Assembly (NCBI GenBank): GCA_030747075.1
Contig: JASLLL010000011.1
Coordinates: 1-64,000 of the forward strand
DNA: 64,000 nt
Origin: Gemmatimonadota bacterium
Lineage (GTDB): Bacteria; ARS69
Direction of reading: 5' to 3'
Each line of letters starts with the position of its first letter. Position 1 is the stretch's first letter. A program made the position numbers and the translations under genes. Under the pieces are notes generated by a model. The model made no database searches, was not told the origin of the DNA, and was given only the letters and a program-made list of their open reading frames with translations. Positions 1-7,344 of the stretch are shown one piece after another.

Positions 1-1420
1 CCGTCCCGGCGCGGCACGCGTACTCCCACTCCGCTTCCGTCGGAAGGCGGTACCCGTTCGCGTTCCAGTCGCAGACCGTCCCCGATCCGCTTCCCGAGTA
101 GCACGGGGTCAGCCCTTCGCTTGCCGAAAGCGCGTTGCAGTAGGCCACCGCGTCGTACCAGCTGACATTTTCCACGGGGCAACTCCCCCCGCACGCGGAG
201 AAGTGCGACGGACTCGTCCCCATCACTGTGAGGTATTCGGTCTGCGTCACCTCGTGCGTGGACATGTAGAAGTCCTGCGTCAGCGTCACCGTATGCTGCG
301 TCTCGTTTGAACTATGGCCCAGTTCCGTCACCGGGCTTCCCATGGTGAAGCTCCCCGCCGGAATCAGCACGAAGCCCGGAGCGGCGGACGGACCGACCGT
401 CACATCCACCAAGCCGCTCTTTTGGGCCAGTCCGGCTTGGTTGCGGATGCGGAATCGCACACGGTAAGTGCCCGATTCGCAGTACTCGTGGATCCGATGC
501 ACCGGTTGGTTGTCCTGAAACAGCTCGCCCACGCCGTCTCCCCAGTTGATGTGGACATCGAGCATGCTGTGAACCTGGTCGGTATAGGTCACGGCGAGGC
601 TTGCGGCGGAACCGCCCGGGACGGCCGGAGCCAGGTGGAAGGTCGCGATCATCGGCGCGTACCCCCCGGTCCGGATGCGGGGCGAAAGTGCGGCCGGGAA
701 CTCCGCCGATGCCAGCCATGCCGCCGAGACGCCCGATGACACGCGCGCTCTCCCGGGCGCCTCCACCGACACCCCCAGCGTCGTCCAGGATGCCGACGCG
801 CGGGAAGCGTCCCCGGCCACGGGAAGCCCCATGTGGAACGCGACACCCCCGGCGCTTCGGAAGGAGACCTCGTTCTCGGCACCCGACAACGCCGCGGACA
901 GCACTTCGACGCCGTCCGCGCAGACGGTCCAGGCGGGATCGTGTTCCACGATCGTCTCGACCGCGAGCGTGACGGCCGACCCGGGAAGCCCCGGATCGGA
1001 CGCGAAGCGCACCGGGAGAGAAAGGTCGCGGCGCGGCGCAGGAACCCGAAGATCCACGCCCGGGCCATACGCCCCGGTGAAAGAGGTTGTCCGGCCGATC
1101 ACCTCGGGGGCGACCGCGAGCGGCGCGACCCTCCACACAACGGTTCCGAACTCGTCCCGCGCTACCAGATCCCCGGGCCGGAGGACCACGGCGTGTTCCC
1201 CTCCGGTGACGGCAACAAACGACCCGACCGCGTCCACGCCCGCATCCCAGTCCATCGAGCCGGAGACAATGCTCGACGGCCCTTCCTCTTGAAGAACGGG
1301 GATGCCGGTGGGGGTGTCATCGGAAGGCCGGGAGCACCCGGCCGCCAGCGCGGCGATCAGGAACAGGGCGACCGGCGATGGTAGAAGGCGCGACGGCAAG
1401 ACTGGCAGTACTCTGCTCAC
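1..1420 (-). CDS. SUMF1/formylglycine-generating-enzyme-like lipoprotein with PKD-like domain (3' end missing)
   Basis: The reading frame is open from a GTG at 1420 to the window edge, giving at least 473 residues. GAAGG lies 7 nt before the GTG. The N-terminus is a lipoprotein signal with lipobox LAAGC (Cys29), so the product is probably anchored in an envelope membrane. Residues about 150-260 match nothing I recognise. Residues about 265-345 look like a PKD fold (motifs INWGDG and [10 protein letters not shown]). From about residue 350 the SUMF1/FGE-sulfatase fold begins: [13 protein letters not shown], then [23 protein letters not shown] and [15 protein letters not shown]. Most bacterial SUMF1 lipoproteins are not proven formylglycine-generating enzymes; some are lectin-like or have other oxidase roles. 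The C-terminal part that would carry the catalytic cysteines lies outside the window, so the activity cannot be judged. No sulfatase with a convertible Cys/Ser was seen nearby. Confidence 0.88.
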   Translation of the reverse strand, partial: MSRVLPVLPSRLLPSPVALFLIAALAAGCSRPSDDTPTGIPVLQEEGPSSIVSGSMDWDAGVDAVGSFVAVTGGEHAVVLRPGDLVARDEFGTVVWRVAPLAVAPEVIGRTTSFTGAYGPGVDLRVPAPRRDLSLPVRFASDPGLPGSAVTLAVETIVEHDPAWTVCADGVEVLSAALSGAENEVSFRSAGGVAFHMGLPVAGDASRASASWTTLGVSVEAPGRARVSSGVSAAWLASAEFPAALSPRIRTGGYAPMIATFHLAPAVPGGSAASLAVTYTDQVHSMLDVHINWGDGVGELFQDNQPVHRIHEYCESGTYRVRFRIRNQAGLAQKSGLVDVTVGPSAAPGFVLIPAGSFTMGSPVTELGHSSNETQHTVTLTQDFYMSTHEVTQTEYLTVMGTSPSHFSACGGSCPVENVSWYDAVAYCNALSASEGLTPCYSGSGSGTVCDWNANGYRLPTEAEWEYACRAGT

Positions 1421-1499
1421 GGGGCACCTTCGGGGGGGGTGCTTGGGGCAGGACCCGGATTCGGACATCACCTGCAGGCTTCTGTCCATATGTTGGTGA

Positions 1500-1530
1500 A
1501 TGATACCAGAAGTTGCCCCCGGCGCGTCAA
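1500..1530 (-). promoter_or_regulatory. sigma-70-type promoter for the SUMF1 lipoprotein gene
   Basis: On the minus strand TTGACG (1530-1525) is followed after 19 nt by TATCAT (1505-1500). The -10 is preceded by TGG, an extended -10 feature. It lies 80 nt before the GTG at 1420, in the 213-nt gap after the sigma factor gene. The spacer is longer than ideal. Confidence 0.5.
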
Positions 1531-1633
1531 GTGCGGCGCCTGGCGCCCGCCAGCCCCCCCCAGAGCGTGGCCAGCCCTCCCCGGGGCCAGCCGGAGCGAA
1601 TGTGGGGGGTGGGGTGGGAGGATCGCCCCCGGG

Positions 1634-2494
1634 TCAGTTCAGGTACCCGTGCAGATGCGGCCCTTCGGGAAGATCGGCAATCTTCTGCAACGCACGCTCC
1701 TTGATCTGGCGTACGCGCTCCCGTGTGATGCCCAGGTCCCTTCCGATCGTCTCCAGCGTCACGCCCTCGCCCGTGTCGATGCCGTAGTAGTCGCGGAGGA
1801 TCTTCTGCTCCCGTGGGTCCAGCGATTTGACCGCCGACCGGACATCACCCCTCATGTCCTTTTCCACCACTCGATCGTCGGGTGGGGTATCCCGGTCGTC
1901 CGTGATCAGGTCCATGAGTCGGGTAGAGTCTTGGTCTGCGGAAGTGGGAGCGTCCAGCGACACATGACGCTGGTTGAGCATCTGGTGCTTGCGAACATCG
2001 GCCGGTGTCAGATCCATGCTGTCGGCAATCTCCTCCGCGGTGGCGTCCCGGCCCAGTTCCTGCCGAAGTTCGTTCCCCCGGCGGTAGACCTTCAGAGCCT
2101 TGCCGACCCGGTTCATGGGAAGTCGCACCACGCGCGTCTGCTCGGAGATGGCCTGGAGGATTGCCTGCCGGATCCACCAGATTGCGTAGGAGATGAAGCG
2201 GCACCCGCGGTTCTCGTCGAACCTCTCCGCAGCTCGAATCAGCCCGACATTCCCTTCGTTGATCAGGTCCGAAAGGCAGAGCCCCCGGCCGGTGAATGTT
2301 CGGGCCACCCGCACCACAAACCGCAGGTTCGCGCAGATGAGATGGTCGCGGGCGGCGGCGTCTCCGGCCCGGATTCTGACCGCCAGTTCCCGCTCCTCCT
2401 CCGGGGTGAGCAGGTCGGTGCGGCGAATGTCCCTCAGGTAGATATCGAGGGAGGGTTCGTCTGTTCTGTTCGCTGCTGCTGTGCTGATCGCCAC
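1634..2494 (-). CDS. sigma-70 family RNA polymerase sigma factor (RpoD/RpoS type, 286 aa)
   Basis: The protein has conserved sigma-70 regions in order. Region 1.2 holds DIYLRDIRRTDLLTPEEE. Region 2 holds ANLRFVVRVA, DLINEGNVGLIRAAERFD and ISYAIWWIRQAI. Region 3 includes GRDATAEEIADSMDLTP. Region 4 is a helix-turn-helix with TLETIGRDLGITRERVRQIK. There is no long acidic region 1.1, so its length matches short group 1 or group 2 sigma factors. Whether it is the housekeeping factor or a stationary-phase/stress one cannot be decided here. The start is a GTG at 2494 with GAGG 8 nt before it. It lies 24 nt after the HtrA gene on the same strand, so the two are probably co-transcribed, which hints at an envelope-stress link. 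Confidence 0.93.
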   Translation of the reverse strand: MAISTAAANRTDEPSLDIYLRDIRRTDLLTPEEERELAVRIRAGDAAARDHLICANLRFVVRVARTFTGRGLCLSDLINEGNVGLIRAAERFDENRGCRFISYAIWWIRQAILQAISEQTRVVRLPMNRVGKALKVYRRGNELRQELGRDATAEEIADSMDLTPADVRKHQMLNQRHVSLDAPTSADQDSTRLMDLITDDRDTPPDDRVVEKDMRGDVRSAVKSLDPREQKILRDYYGIDTGEGVTLETIGRDLGITRERVRQIKERALQKIADLPEGPHLHGYLN

Positions 2495-2518
2495 GATCGG
2501 ATCCTCTTCGGGGATGGT

Positions 2519-4027
2519 CTAGGGCTTGAGGCCCACATAGCGGGTGTGGTCCCCTCGCTTGAGGAGAATGGCCACGGCCCGCTTGTCACGATACTTCTCC
2601 ACCGCCTTCGCCCAGTCGGCGAGGCGGTCCAGTTCCATGTTGCCCACTTCCAGAATGACATCGCCGGTCTGGATGCCTGCGCCGTCAGCCGCACTCCCCG
2701 GCGCCACACCCACCACAAAGACGCCGACCGCGTCGCCGGACATTCCGAAGTCCCGCGCCTCTTCCGGACTGATCTCGTCCACGGTGATCCCGGCCCAGGA
2801 TGCGTCCTCTTCCTCCTCGGGGATGCTCTTCGCCGGAGATCCGGGCCGCTCGTCGAGCACCACCTTTACGGTCTTCTTCCTCCCGTCACGCAGGACGGAA
2901 AACTTCACCGGGCTCCCGACCGGTTGCTCCGCCACACGCAGGCGGAAGTCGTTCACTTCCGACACGGGTCGGCCGTCCATCTTTGTGATGATGTCGCCCG
3001 TGTGGAGTCCGCCTTGATCCGCCGGGGTGTCTTCAATGACCTGCCCGATGAGGATGCCTTCCGTCCCCGCGATGTCCATGCTCTCGGCCAGTTCCTCCGT
3101 CAGTTCCTGCGGGAGGATTCCCAGATAGCCGCGCACGACCCGGCCGCCGTCGATCAGTTGCTGCGCGACACTCCGCGCCATGTTCGCGGGGATGGCAAAC
3201 CCGATCCCCTGCCCGGCCGCGTTGATGGCCGTGTTCATGCCGATGACTTCCCCTTCGATGTTCACCAGCGGACCGCCGGAGTTCCCGAAGTTGATGGACG
3301 CATCCGTCTGGATGAAGCTCTGGTAGACAGGCGTGCCGCCCATGATGTTCAGGTCCGTCCGCCCCTTCGCGCTGATCACGCCGACCGTGACGCTTCCCTG
3401 CAACTGCCCGAAGGGGTTCCCCACGGCGATCGCCCAGTCGCCGACCCGGATCTGCTCCGAGTCGCCCATTGTCAGCGCCACCAACCCCCCGTCCATGCCG
3501 GAAGGATCCACCCGAAGCACGGCCACATCCGTTTCCGGATCCTGACCGACGATTCTCGCGTCCAGTTCAGTCCCGTCCGCGAATCGCACGGTGACTTCGC
3601 TGGCACCCTGAATCACATGGTTGTTGGTCAGGATGTATCCGTCGGGGTCGATGACGAACCCGGATCCCGAACCGCCCGGGTGGTCCGGCGGTTGCTGCCG
3701 CTGCCTCGGGGCGTTGGGGAACATCTCCTCCAGCCCGAATCCCCGGCCCCAGGGGTGGTGAAAGCCTCCCGCGCCTTCCACGGCCTTCTTTCGTGTGGCG
3801 ATGGCCACCACGGACGGCACAATCCGCCCGGCCACAGCCACAAACGGGCTGGCCGCATGGGGTGAGGCAACCGGAAGCCCCACCGGCAGGACGGTCTGCG
3901 CGATCGCCTCGGAGCGATCCACCGAGGCCGGACCGATGTCCACACGCACCGAGATCACCAACCCGACCAGCACGCCGGCTCCCAGAAGAAGAAGTGCTGC
4001 CGAAATGCGGGAGATGGGTCTGCTCAT
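2519..4027 (-). CDS. periplasmic HtrA/DegP-type serine protease with two PDZ domains
   Basis: This 502-aa protein is a Do-family protease for misfolded envelope proteins. An N-terminal hydrophobic segment (residues about 8-27) is an uncleaved anchor or signal peptide. The trypsin-like domain shows the complete triad: His137 in LTNNHVIQG, Asp167 in ETDVAVLRVD and Ser250 in INFGNSGGPLVN. Two PDZ domains follow, the first around RGYLGILPQELTEE and the second around SGDAVGVFVVGVAPGSAA. Size and order match DegP/DegQ/MucD. It is the first gene of a likely pair with the downstream sigma factor. The 186-nt gap to the divergent LpxH-like gene must hold promoters for both; I found no convincing one for this gene. 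Confidence 0.96.
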   Translation of the reverse strand: MSRPISRISAALLLLGAGVLVGLVISVRVDIGPASVDRSEAIAQTVLPVGLPVASPHAASPFVAVAGRIVPSVVAIATRKKAVEGAGGFHHPWGRGFGLEEMFPNAPRQRQQPPDHPGGSGSGFVIDPDGYILTNNHVIQGASEVTVRFADGTELDARIVGQDPETDVAVLRVDPSGMDGGLVALTMGDSEQIRVGDWAIAVGNPFGQLQGSVTVGVISAKGRTDLNIMGGTPVYQSFIQTDASINFGNSGGPLVNIEGEVIGMNTAINAAGQGIGFAIPANMARSVAQQLIDGGRVVRGYLGILPQELTEELAESMDIAGTEGILIGQVIEDTPADQGGLHTGDIITKMDGRPVSEVNDFRLRVAEQPVGSPVKFSVLRDGRKKTVKVVLDERPGSPAKSIPEEEEDASWAGITVDEISPEEARDFGMSGDAVGVFVVGVAPGSAADGAGIQTGDVILEVGNMELDRLADWAKAVEKYRDKRAVAILLKRGDHTRYVGLKP

Positions 4028-4213
4028 GAGAATCGGTCCTTCCGTGGAGGGGGTTCCCTCCGATGGTGTGTGTGTCTGCCCGTGGTTCTGTTACACCCGA
4101 ATGGAAGAAAAGTTGCCATCCGGGGTGTTTTTCCCGTAAGTCATGGAGCGTATTCCCGTGTGAGGGGCCGCTTTCATTCCCTTCGCACCTTTCTCGACCC
4201 TCAGGAGGCTCGG

Positions 4214-5023
4214 ATGGCCCGCCCCGTGTTCTTCGTTTCCGACGCGCATCTGGGGTCCTCTGAGGGGCCGGATGCCGACCGTCTCCGCGAAGAGCGGCTT
4301 TTCGACTTCCTGCGAAGAGCCGGGGATCTTCAGGCGGAGGCGGTCTACATTCTCGGGGACTTGTTCGACTTCTGGTTTGAATATCGCCATGTCATGCCGG
4401 TGCGTTATTTTGGTGTGCTCCGTGAAATCCGGCACTTGACCGATCGGGGGGTGCCGGTCCATTTCGTCGGGGGCAACCATGACTGGTGGGTCGGGCGGAC
4501 CTTCCGCGAGGCGGCCGGAATGTCGATCCTCCGCGACCCGGTCCGTGTCGAGCATCAGGGGTTCCGTCTCTATCTCTCCCACGGGGATGGCATCGCGCCG
4601 CACGGGGATGCCGGCTACGCATTTCTCAAGCGCGTCCTTCGGAACCGCGTCGTGATCGGCCTCTTGAGGTGTGTGCATCCCGACCTCGCCTACAGTCTGG
4701 GGGCGCACCTTTCGCGCGTGAGCCGCACACACTTCACTGGCCGTGAGTTCCGCATCGACGCGCCGCTTGCGGAGTTTGTGGATGGCGCGCTGGCCTCCGG
4801 TCACGACGCATTCCTCATGGGCCACCTTCATGTTCGCCACACGGAAACGCGCCCGGGTGGACGCCTCTTTGTGTTGGGTGACTGGATGTCGCTGTTCTCG
4901 GCACTTCGACTGGAGGACGGCGAGTTCACATGGGAGGACTGGCGTTCAGGTGCCCCCCGGGCCGATGCGGACCCCTGGAGCACGCGCACCGGCGGGCATA
5001 CGGACGCGGACCCCGCAGGCTGA
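4214..5023 (+). CDS. UDP-2,3-diacylglucosamine diphosphatase-like metallophosphoesterase (LpxH family)
   Basis: This calcineurin-like phosphoesterase of 269 aa has the dinuclear metal motifs of the LpxH family: DAHLG (Asp10, His12), GDLFDFW (Asp49), GGNHDWW (Asn88, His89), SHGDG and MGHLHVRHT. LpxH hydrolyses UDP-2,3-diacylglucosamine to lipid X on the cytoplasmic membrane in lipid A synthesis, so it supports an LPS-bearing outer membrane. The reading frame extends 48 codons upstream, but ATG 4214 is preferred: it is preceded by AGGAGG at 5 nt and the first motif follows directly. The C-terminal 25 residues are acidic and likely disordered. Its end is 16 bp from the end of the convergent porV-like gene. 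A role on another nucleotide-sugar lipid is possible. Confidence 0.85.
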   Translation: MARPVFFVSDAHLGSSEGPDADRLREERLFDFLRRAGDLQAEAVYILGDLFDFWFEYRHVMPVRYFGVLREIRHLTDRGVPVHFVGGNHDWWVGRTFREAAGMSILRDPVRVEHQGFRLYLSHGDGIAPHGDAGYAFLKRVLRNRVVIGLLRCVHPDLAYSLGAHLSRVSRTHFTGREFRIDAPLAEFVDGALASGHDAFLMGHLHVRHTETRPGGRLFVLGDWMSLFSALRLEDGEFTWEDWRSGAPRADADPWSTRTGGHTDADPAG

Positions 5024-5039
5024 TCCCCTCCGGGGTCGG

Positions 5040-5981
5040 TCAGCGGTTCCAGGTCATGGACACGCGGTGGACATCCCCGAGACTGGAACTTTCGGTGAAA
5101 GGCGTGTAGGCGTAGTCAAACCGGTAGGGGCCGTAGTGAACGCCCAGTCCGGCGGTTCCCATCTCTTCGTCGTGGTTGAGCTTGACGCCACCCCGAAGGG
5201 CGACCATTTCGTGGACGCGAAGTTCCATCCCGAGGTGGCCCCGCAGGTCCGCATCGTTCGGCATGACCGCGTCCGCCGCCAGGATCAGCCCTTCGAGGAT
5301 CCGCCGCGTACGATAAGCCAGTCCGGCACGCATTCCGGCGGGCAGGACGAACTCGTCGTGCTCGAACTTCATGGGTGTGCCGATGTTCGTGGCGGTCGCG
5401 GCGAGAACGAGTCCCCGGACGGGCGTCCGGTACCGGGCGCCGAAGTCCATGCTCACGCCGGACGCGCCAAAGCCCTGGATTCGCTCGTGGAGGAGCTTCC
5501 CGGTCAGGCCGATCTCCAGTGACTCTGAAATCCTCCGGCCATAGGTCAGCCCGAGAAGCATGTCCCACGCGCGGAAGTTCTCGGTGAAGTCGCCGTTGGC
5601 GTCGCGGCCTTCCAGTTCGCCCATGCTGAGCAGCGCCATGTGAACTCCCACGGCATGGCCGCGAAGTCCCTTGACGGCGGCCAGCCACTCGTAGCGCACA
5701 TCGGAGATCCACTCGTTGTGGGAGGCGTGGACTTCCAGCCCACGCGCGGTGGCGATGCCCGCCGGGTTCCAGTGCTGGGAGGTGGCGTCCTGGGCAACCG
5801 CGACATAGGCCTCGCCCATGCCCGCAGCCCGCGCGCCCACGCCGATTTTCAGGAACGCAAGGCCGGTGTCTCCGGGAGAGGCGGCACTCGCCGGGGTGTG
5901 GGAGAGAACGGCAATCGACACGCAGGCGAACGCGATCCGGACCGAACCGCCCGCGCCGCGACAGAAAAAGCGTTGCATCAT
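5040..5981 (-). CDS. PorV/PorQ-family outer-membrane beta-barrel protein
   Basis: The 313-aa product has a signal peptide (hydrophobic residues about 14-30, ending near ASAASPGD). The mature start resembles the PorV/PorQ (UPF0164) family: FLKIGVGARAAGMGEAYVA, then DATSQHWNPAGIA. The rest alternates aromatic beta-strands as in a FadL-like barrel, for example RFDYAYTPF near the end, closing on a hydrophobic/aromatic strand (HRVSMTWNR). In Bacteroidetes PorV shuttles type IX secretion cargo; in other FCB-type genomes the family is present without full type IX proof. No other Por/Gld genes are in this window. A strong promoter lies at 6044-6073. Confidence 0.85.
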   Translation of the reverse strand: MMQRFFCRGAGGSVRIAFACVSIAVLSHTPASAASPGDTGLAFLKIGVGARAAGMGEAYVAVAQDATSQHWNPAGIATARGLEVHASHNEWISDVRYEWLAAVKGLRGHAVGVHMALLSMGELEGRDANGDFTENFRAWDMLLGLTYGRRISESLEIGLTGKLLHERIQGFGASGVSMDFGARYRTPVRGLVLAATATNIGTPMKFEHDEFVLPAGMRAGLAYRTRRILEGLILAADAVMPNDADLRGHLGMELRVHEMVALRGGVKLNHDEEMGTAGLGVHYGPYRFDYAYTPFTESSSLGDVHRVSMTWNR

Positions 5982-6043
5982 GCTACTCCCTCGCTTTCCG
6001 GCCCCGGAGAGCCCCCCCCGATCTTCGGCGGAAAGGCGGCGGC

Positions 6044-6073
6044 AGTATAGGGTTCGCGGGAAGATCCTGTCAA
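6044..6073 (-). promoter_or_regulatory. strong sigma-70 promoter for the porV-like gene
   Basis: On the minus strand TTGACA (6073-6068) and TATACT (6049-6044) are separated by 18 nt. The promoter ends 63 nt before the ATG at 5981. It is the best sigma-70 match seen in the window. Confidence 0.8.
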
Positions 6074-6099
6074 ACGCATGAAACCGGCGCCCATAACAA

Positions 6100-6123
6100 G
6101 GGGGAGGAGTCGCCTCCTCCCCC
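6100..6123 (-). terminator. possible terminator hairpin upstream of the porV promoter
   Basis: This is a perfect 10-bp G/C-rich stem with a 4-nt loop. On the minus strand it is followed by TTGTTATG, a weak T-tract. It would end transcripts coming from the Fn3 lipoprotein gene just before the porV promoter. Confidence 0.4.
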
Positions 6124-6305
6124 GGACCGAAAGAGTCGGGTGCCGCCGCAGTCCCGGGGCCCCTGTTCCCCGATCAGCTTTGCGGTCCCTTCCGACAAGG
6201 AATCCGGTGTCGGAAACCTCGCGGGCGGTTCGTTCCGCCCTCTCTCGGCAGACACTGTGCGCGCTTCGCGCGAAGCGGCGTCCATCATCATACCCTTCGA
6301 AAGGG
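6100..6305. other. run of five hairpins between two minus-strand genes (possible structured RNA)
   Basis: Five perfect inverted repeats occur in 206 nt without a credible gene. They are: 6100-6109 with 6114-6123 (10 bp); 6190-6197 with 6208-6215 (8 bp); 6223-6228 with 6235-6240 (6 bp); 6263-6267 with 6272-6276 (5 bp); and 6293-6297 with 6301-6305 (5 bp). On the minus strand the 6190-6215 hairpin is followed by GGGACCGCAAAGC, which differs by one inserted base from the GGGACGCAAAGC core of cyclic-di-GMP-I riboswitches. The GNRA loop and the tetraloop receptor of that class are not evident. The porV promoter lies downstream of the whole element, so it may be a 3' UTR or a separate small RNA rather than a porV leader. 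Confidence 0.4.
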
Positions 6306-6333
6306 CGGCGGGTTCCACGCTTTTTGTGTCGTT

Positions 6334-7161
6334 CTATGGGGAGTAAGCGGGCGACAACTCCGGATTGTCGAGGTCGGTCTGGTAGGCCCAGTCAATCTGG
6401 ACGCCTGCCGGAATCCCCGGGGTTGTGAAGTACTCCTCCGTTACGCGGAACTTCGCGAAGTGGGAATCCCAGGTCCACACCACATAAGTGTGCCCGGGGA
6501 TCAGTTCCACGCCGGTCGGGGAGATGGACCAGCCTTCCGCGGGTGCCCAGGAGATCTCGTCCATGGTGTAGGTGTAGCCCATGTCCTGGATGTCGTTGGG
6601 GAAACCGCCGATGACCGTTCCCACGGCGTAGAGCACGCCGCTGTCGCGAAGAACCACCAGGTCCGCATAGGCCGCAATGTGGGAGGTCACAAACCCCGCC
6701 GTCCCGTAGAGGGAGAAGTCGAGCGCGGAGGAAGAGGGCACTTCTTCCCGCGCCATGACGAGAATCCCCGTTCCGTCCGGGCGCGGGGTGTCGAACGCGT
6801 CCTCGTAGGAAAGGGCGCTCTCGTTGCCGTTGAGGTCGTAGGCGTCGACCGCATAGAAGTAGGTCGTTCCGTTCACGACATTGGAGTCGGTGTGGTAATC
6901 GGTCGCCACGCCTTCGCGAGTGGCGATTCGTACATACGCGCCGTCGAGCGTGGCCGACCGGTAGACGCCATACCCGGCCACATCCTCTTCCCAGACAGGA
7001 TTCCAGAAGATCGTCACTTCGCCGTCTCCGGTCACCGTGATGACCCCGGTGGGCACCGCGGGCGGGATGTCGCATGTGGACAGGGTGTTGTCTTCGCAGC
7101 CCGCGAAGAGCAGGCCCGCAAGCAGGTGCGGGAGAACGAACGCGATTCGAATCCGTCTCAT
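6334..7161 (-). CDS. lipoprotein with a fibronectin type III-like domain
   Basis: The 275-aa product begins with a lipoprotein signal and lipobox LFAGC (Cys22). Residues about 30-125 form an Fn3-like domain, with the typical strand pattern EVTIFWNPVWEEDVAGYGVY and GTTYFYAVDAYDLNGNES. The remaining 150 residues are beta-rich, with no family I recognise. The reading frame continues upstream to 7296, but ATG 7161 has AAGGTGA at a good distance and is where the signal peptide begins. The protein is likely anchored in an envelope membrane and displayed; its role is unknown. It lies upstream of the porV-like gene in the same direction, separated by 352 nt with a hairpin run and a new promoter, so the two are probably not a simple operon. 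Confidence 0.8.
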   Translation of the reverse strand: MRRIRIAFVLPHLLAGLLFAGCEDNTLSTCDIPPAVPTGVITVTGDGEVTIFWNPVWEEDVAGYGVYRSATLDGAYVRIATREGVATDYHTDSNVVNGTTYFYAVDAYDLNGNESALSYEDAFDTPRPDGTGILVMAREEVPSSSALDFSLYGTAGFVTSHIAAYADLVVLRDSGVLYAVGTVIGGFPNDIQDMGYTYTMDEISWAPAEGWSISPTGVELIPGHTYVVWTWDSHFAKFRVTEEYFTTPGIPAGVQIDWAYQTDLDNPELSPAYSP

Positions 7162-7277
7162 GGGGAGTTCACCTTTCCGCCCGCGTCGGGCTGGGCTGAA
7201 TAGTGAACATGGAACGCGGGAATGTCCAGTCAGGCGGGGCGGTCGGATGCACCACGGCTCGATGTGCATGCGCGGCG

Positions 7278-7306
7278 TTGACGGTGGAAAAGGCATCTCC
7301 TACCGT
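7278..7306 (+). promoter_or_regulatory. probable promoter for the sulfatase-fold membrane protein
   Basis: TTGACG (7278-7283), a 17-nt spacer and TACCGT (7301-7306) lie 38 nt before the TTG start at 7345. The -35 is good and the -10 is weak. Confidence 0.4.
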
Positions 7307-7344
7307 GAAGCGACGATCAATCTCCCCGCACACCGGGTGAAACC

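Noticed and set aside
1439-3865. Very long plus-strand open frame (808 aa) opposite the sigma factor and HtrA genes
   Set aside because: It is a GC-rich antisense shadow. Its translation is low in family motifs, while the opposite strand encodes two complete recognised proteins.
6190-6250. Cyclic-di-GMP-I riboswitch on the minus strand
   Set aside because: Only a 13-nt core is similar, with an inserted base. The GNRA tetraloop, its receptor and a downstream gene without its own promoter are missing, so I do not call it.
6070-6318. 82-aa minus-strand open frame in the hairpin region before porV
   Set aside because: No RBS, no family, and its composition follows the hairpins; a structured RNA or UTR explains the stretch better.
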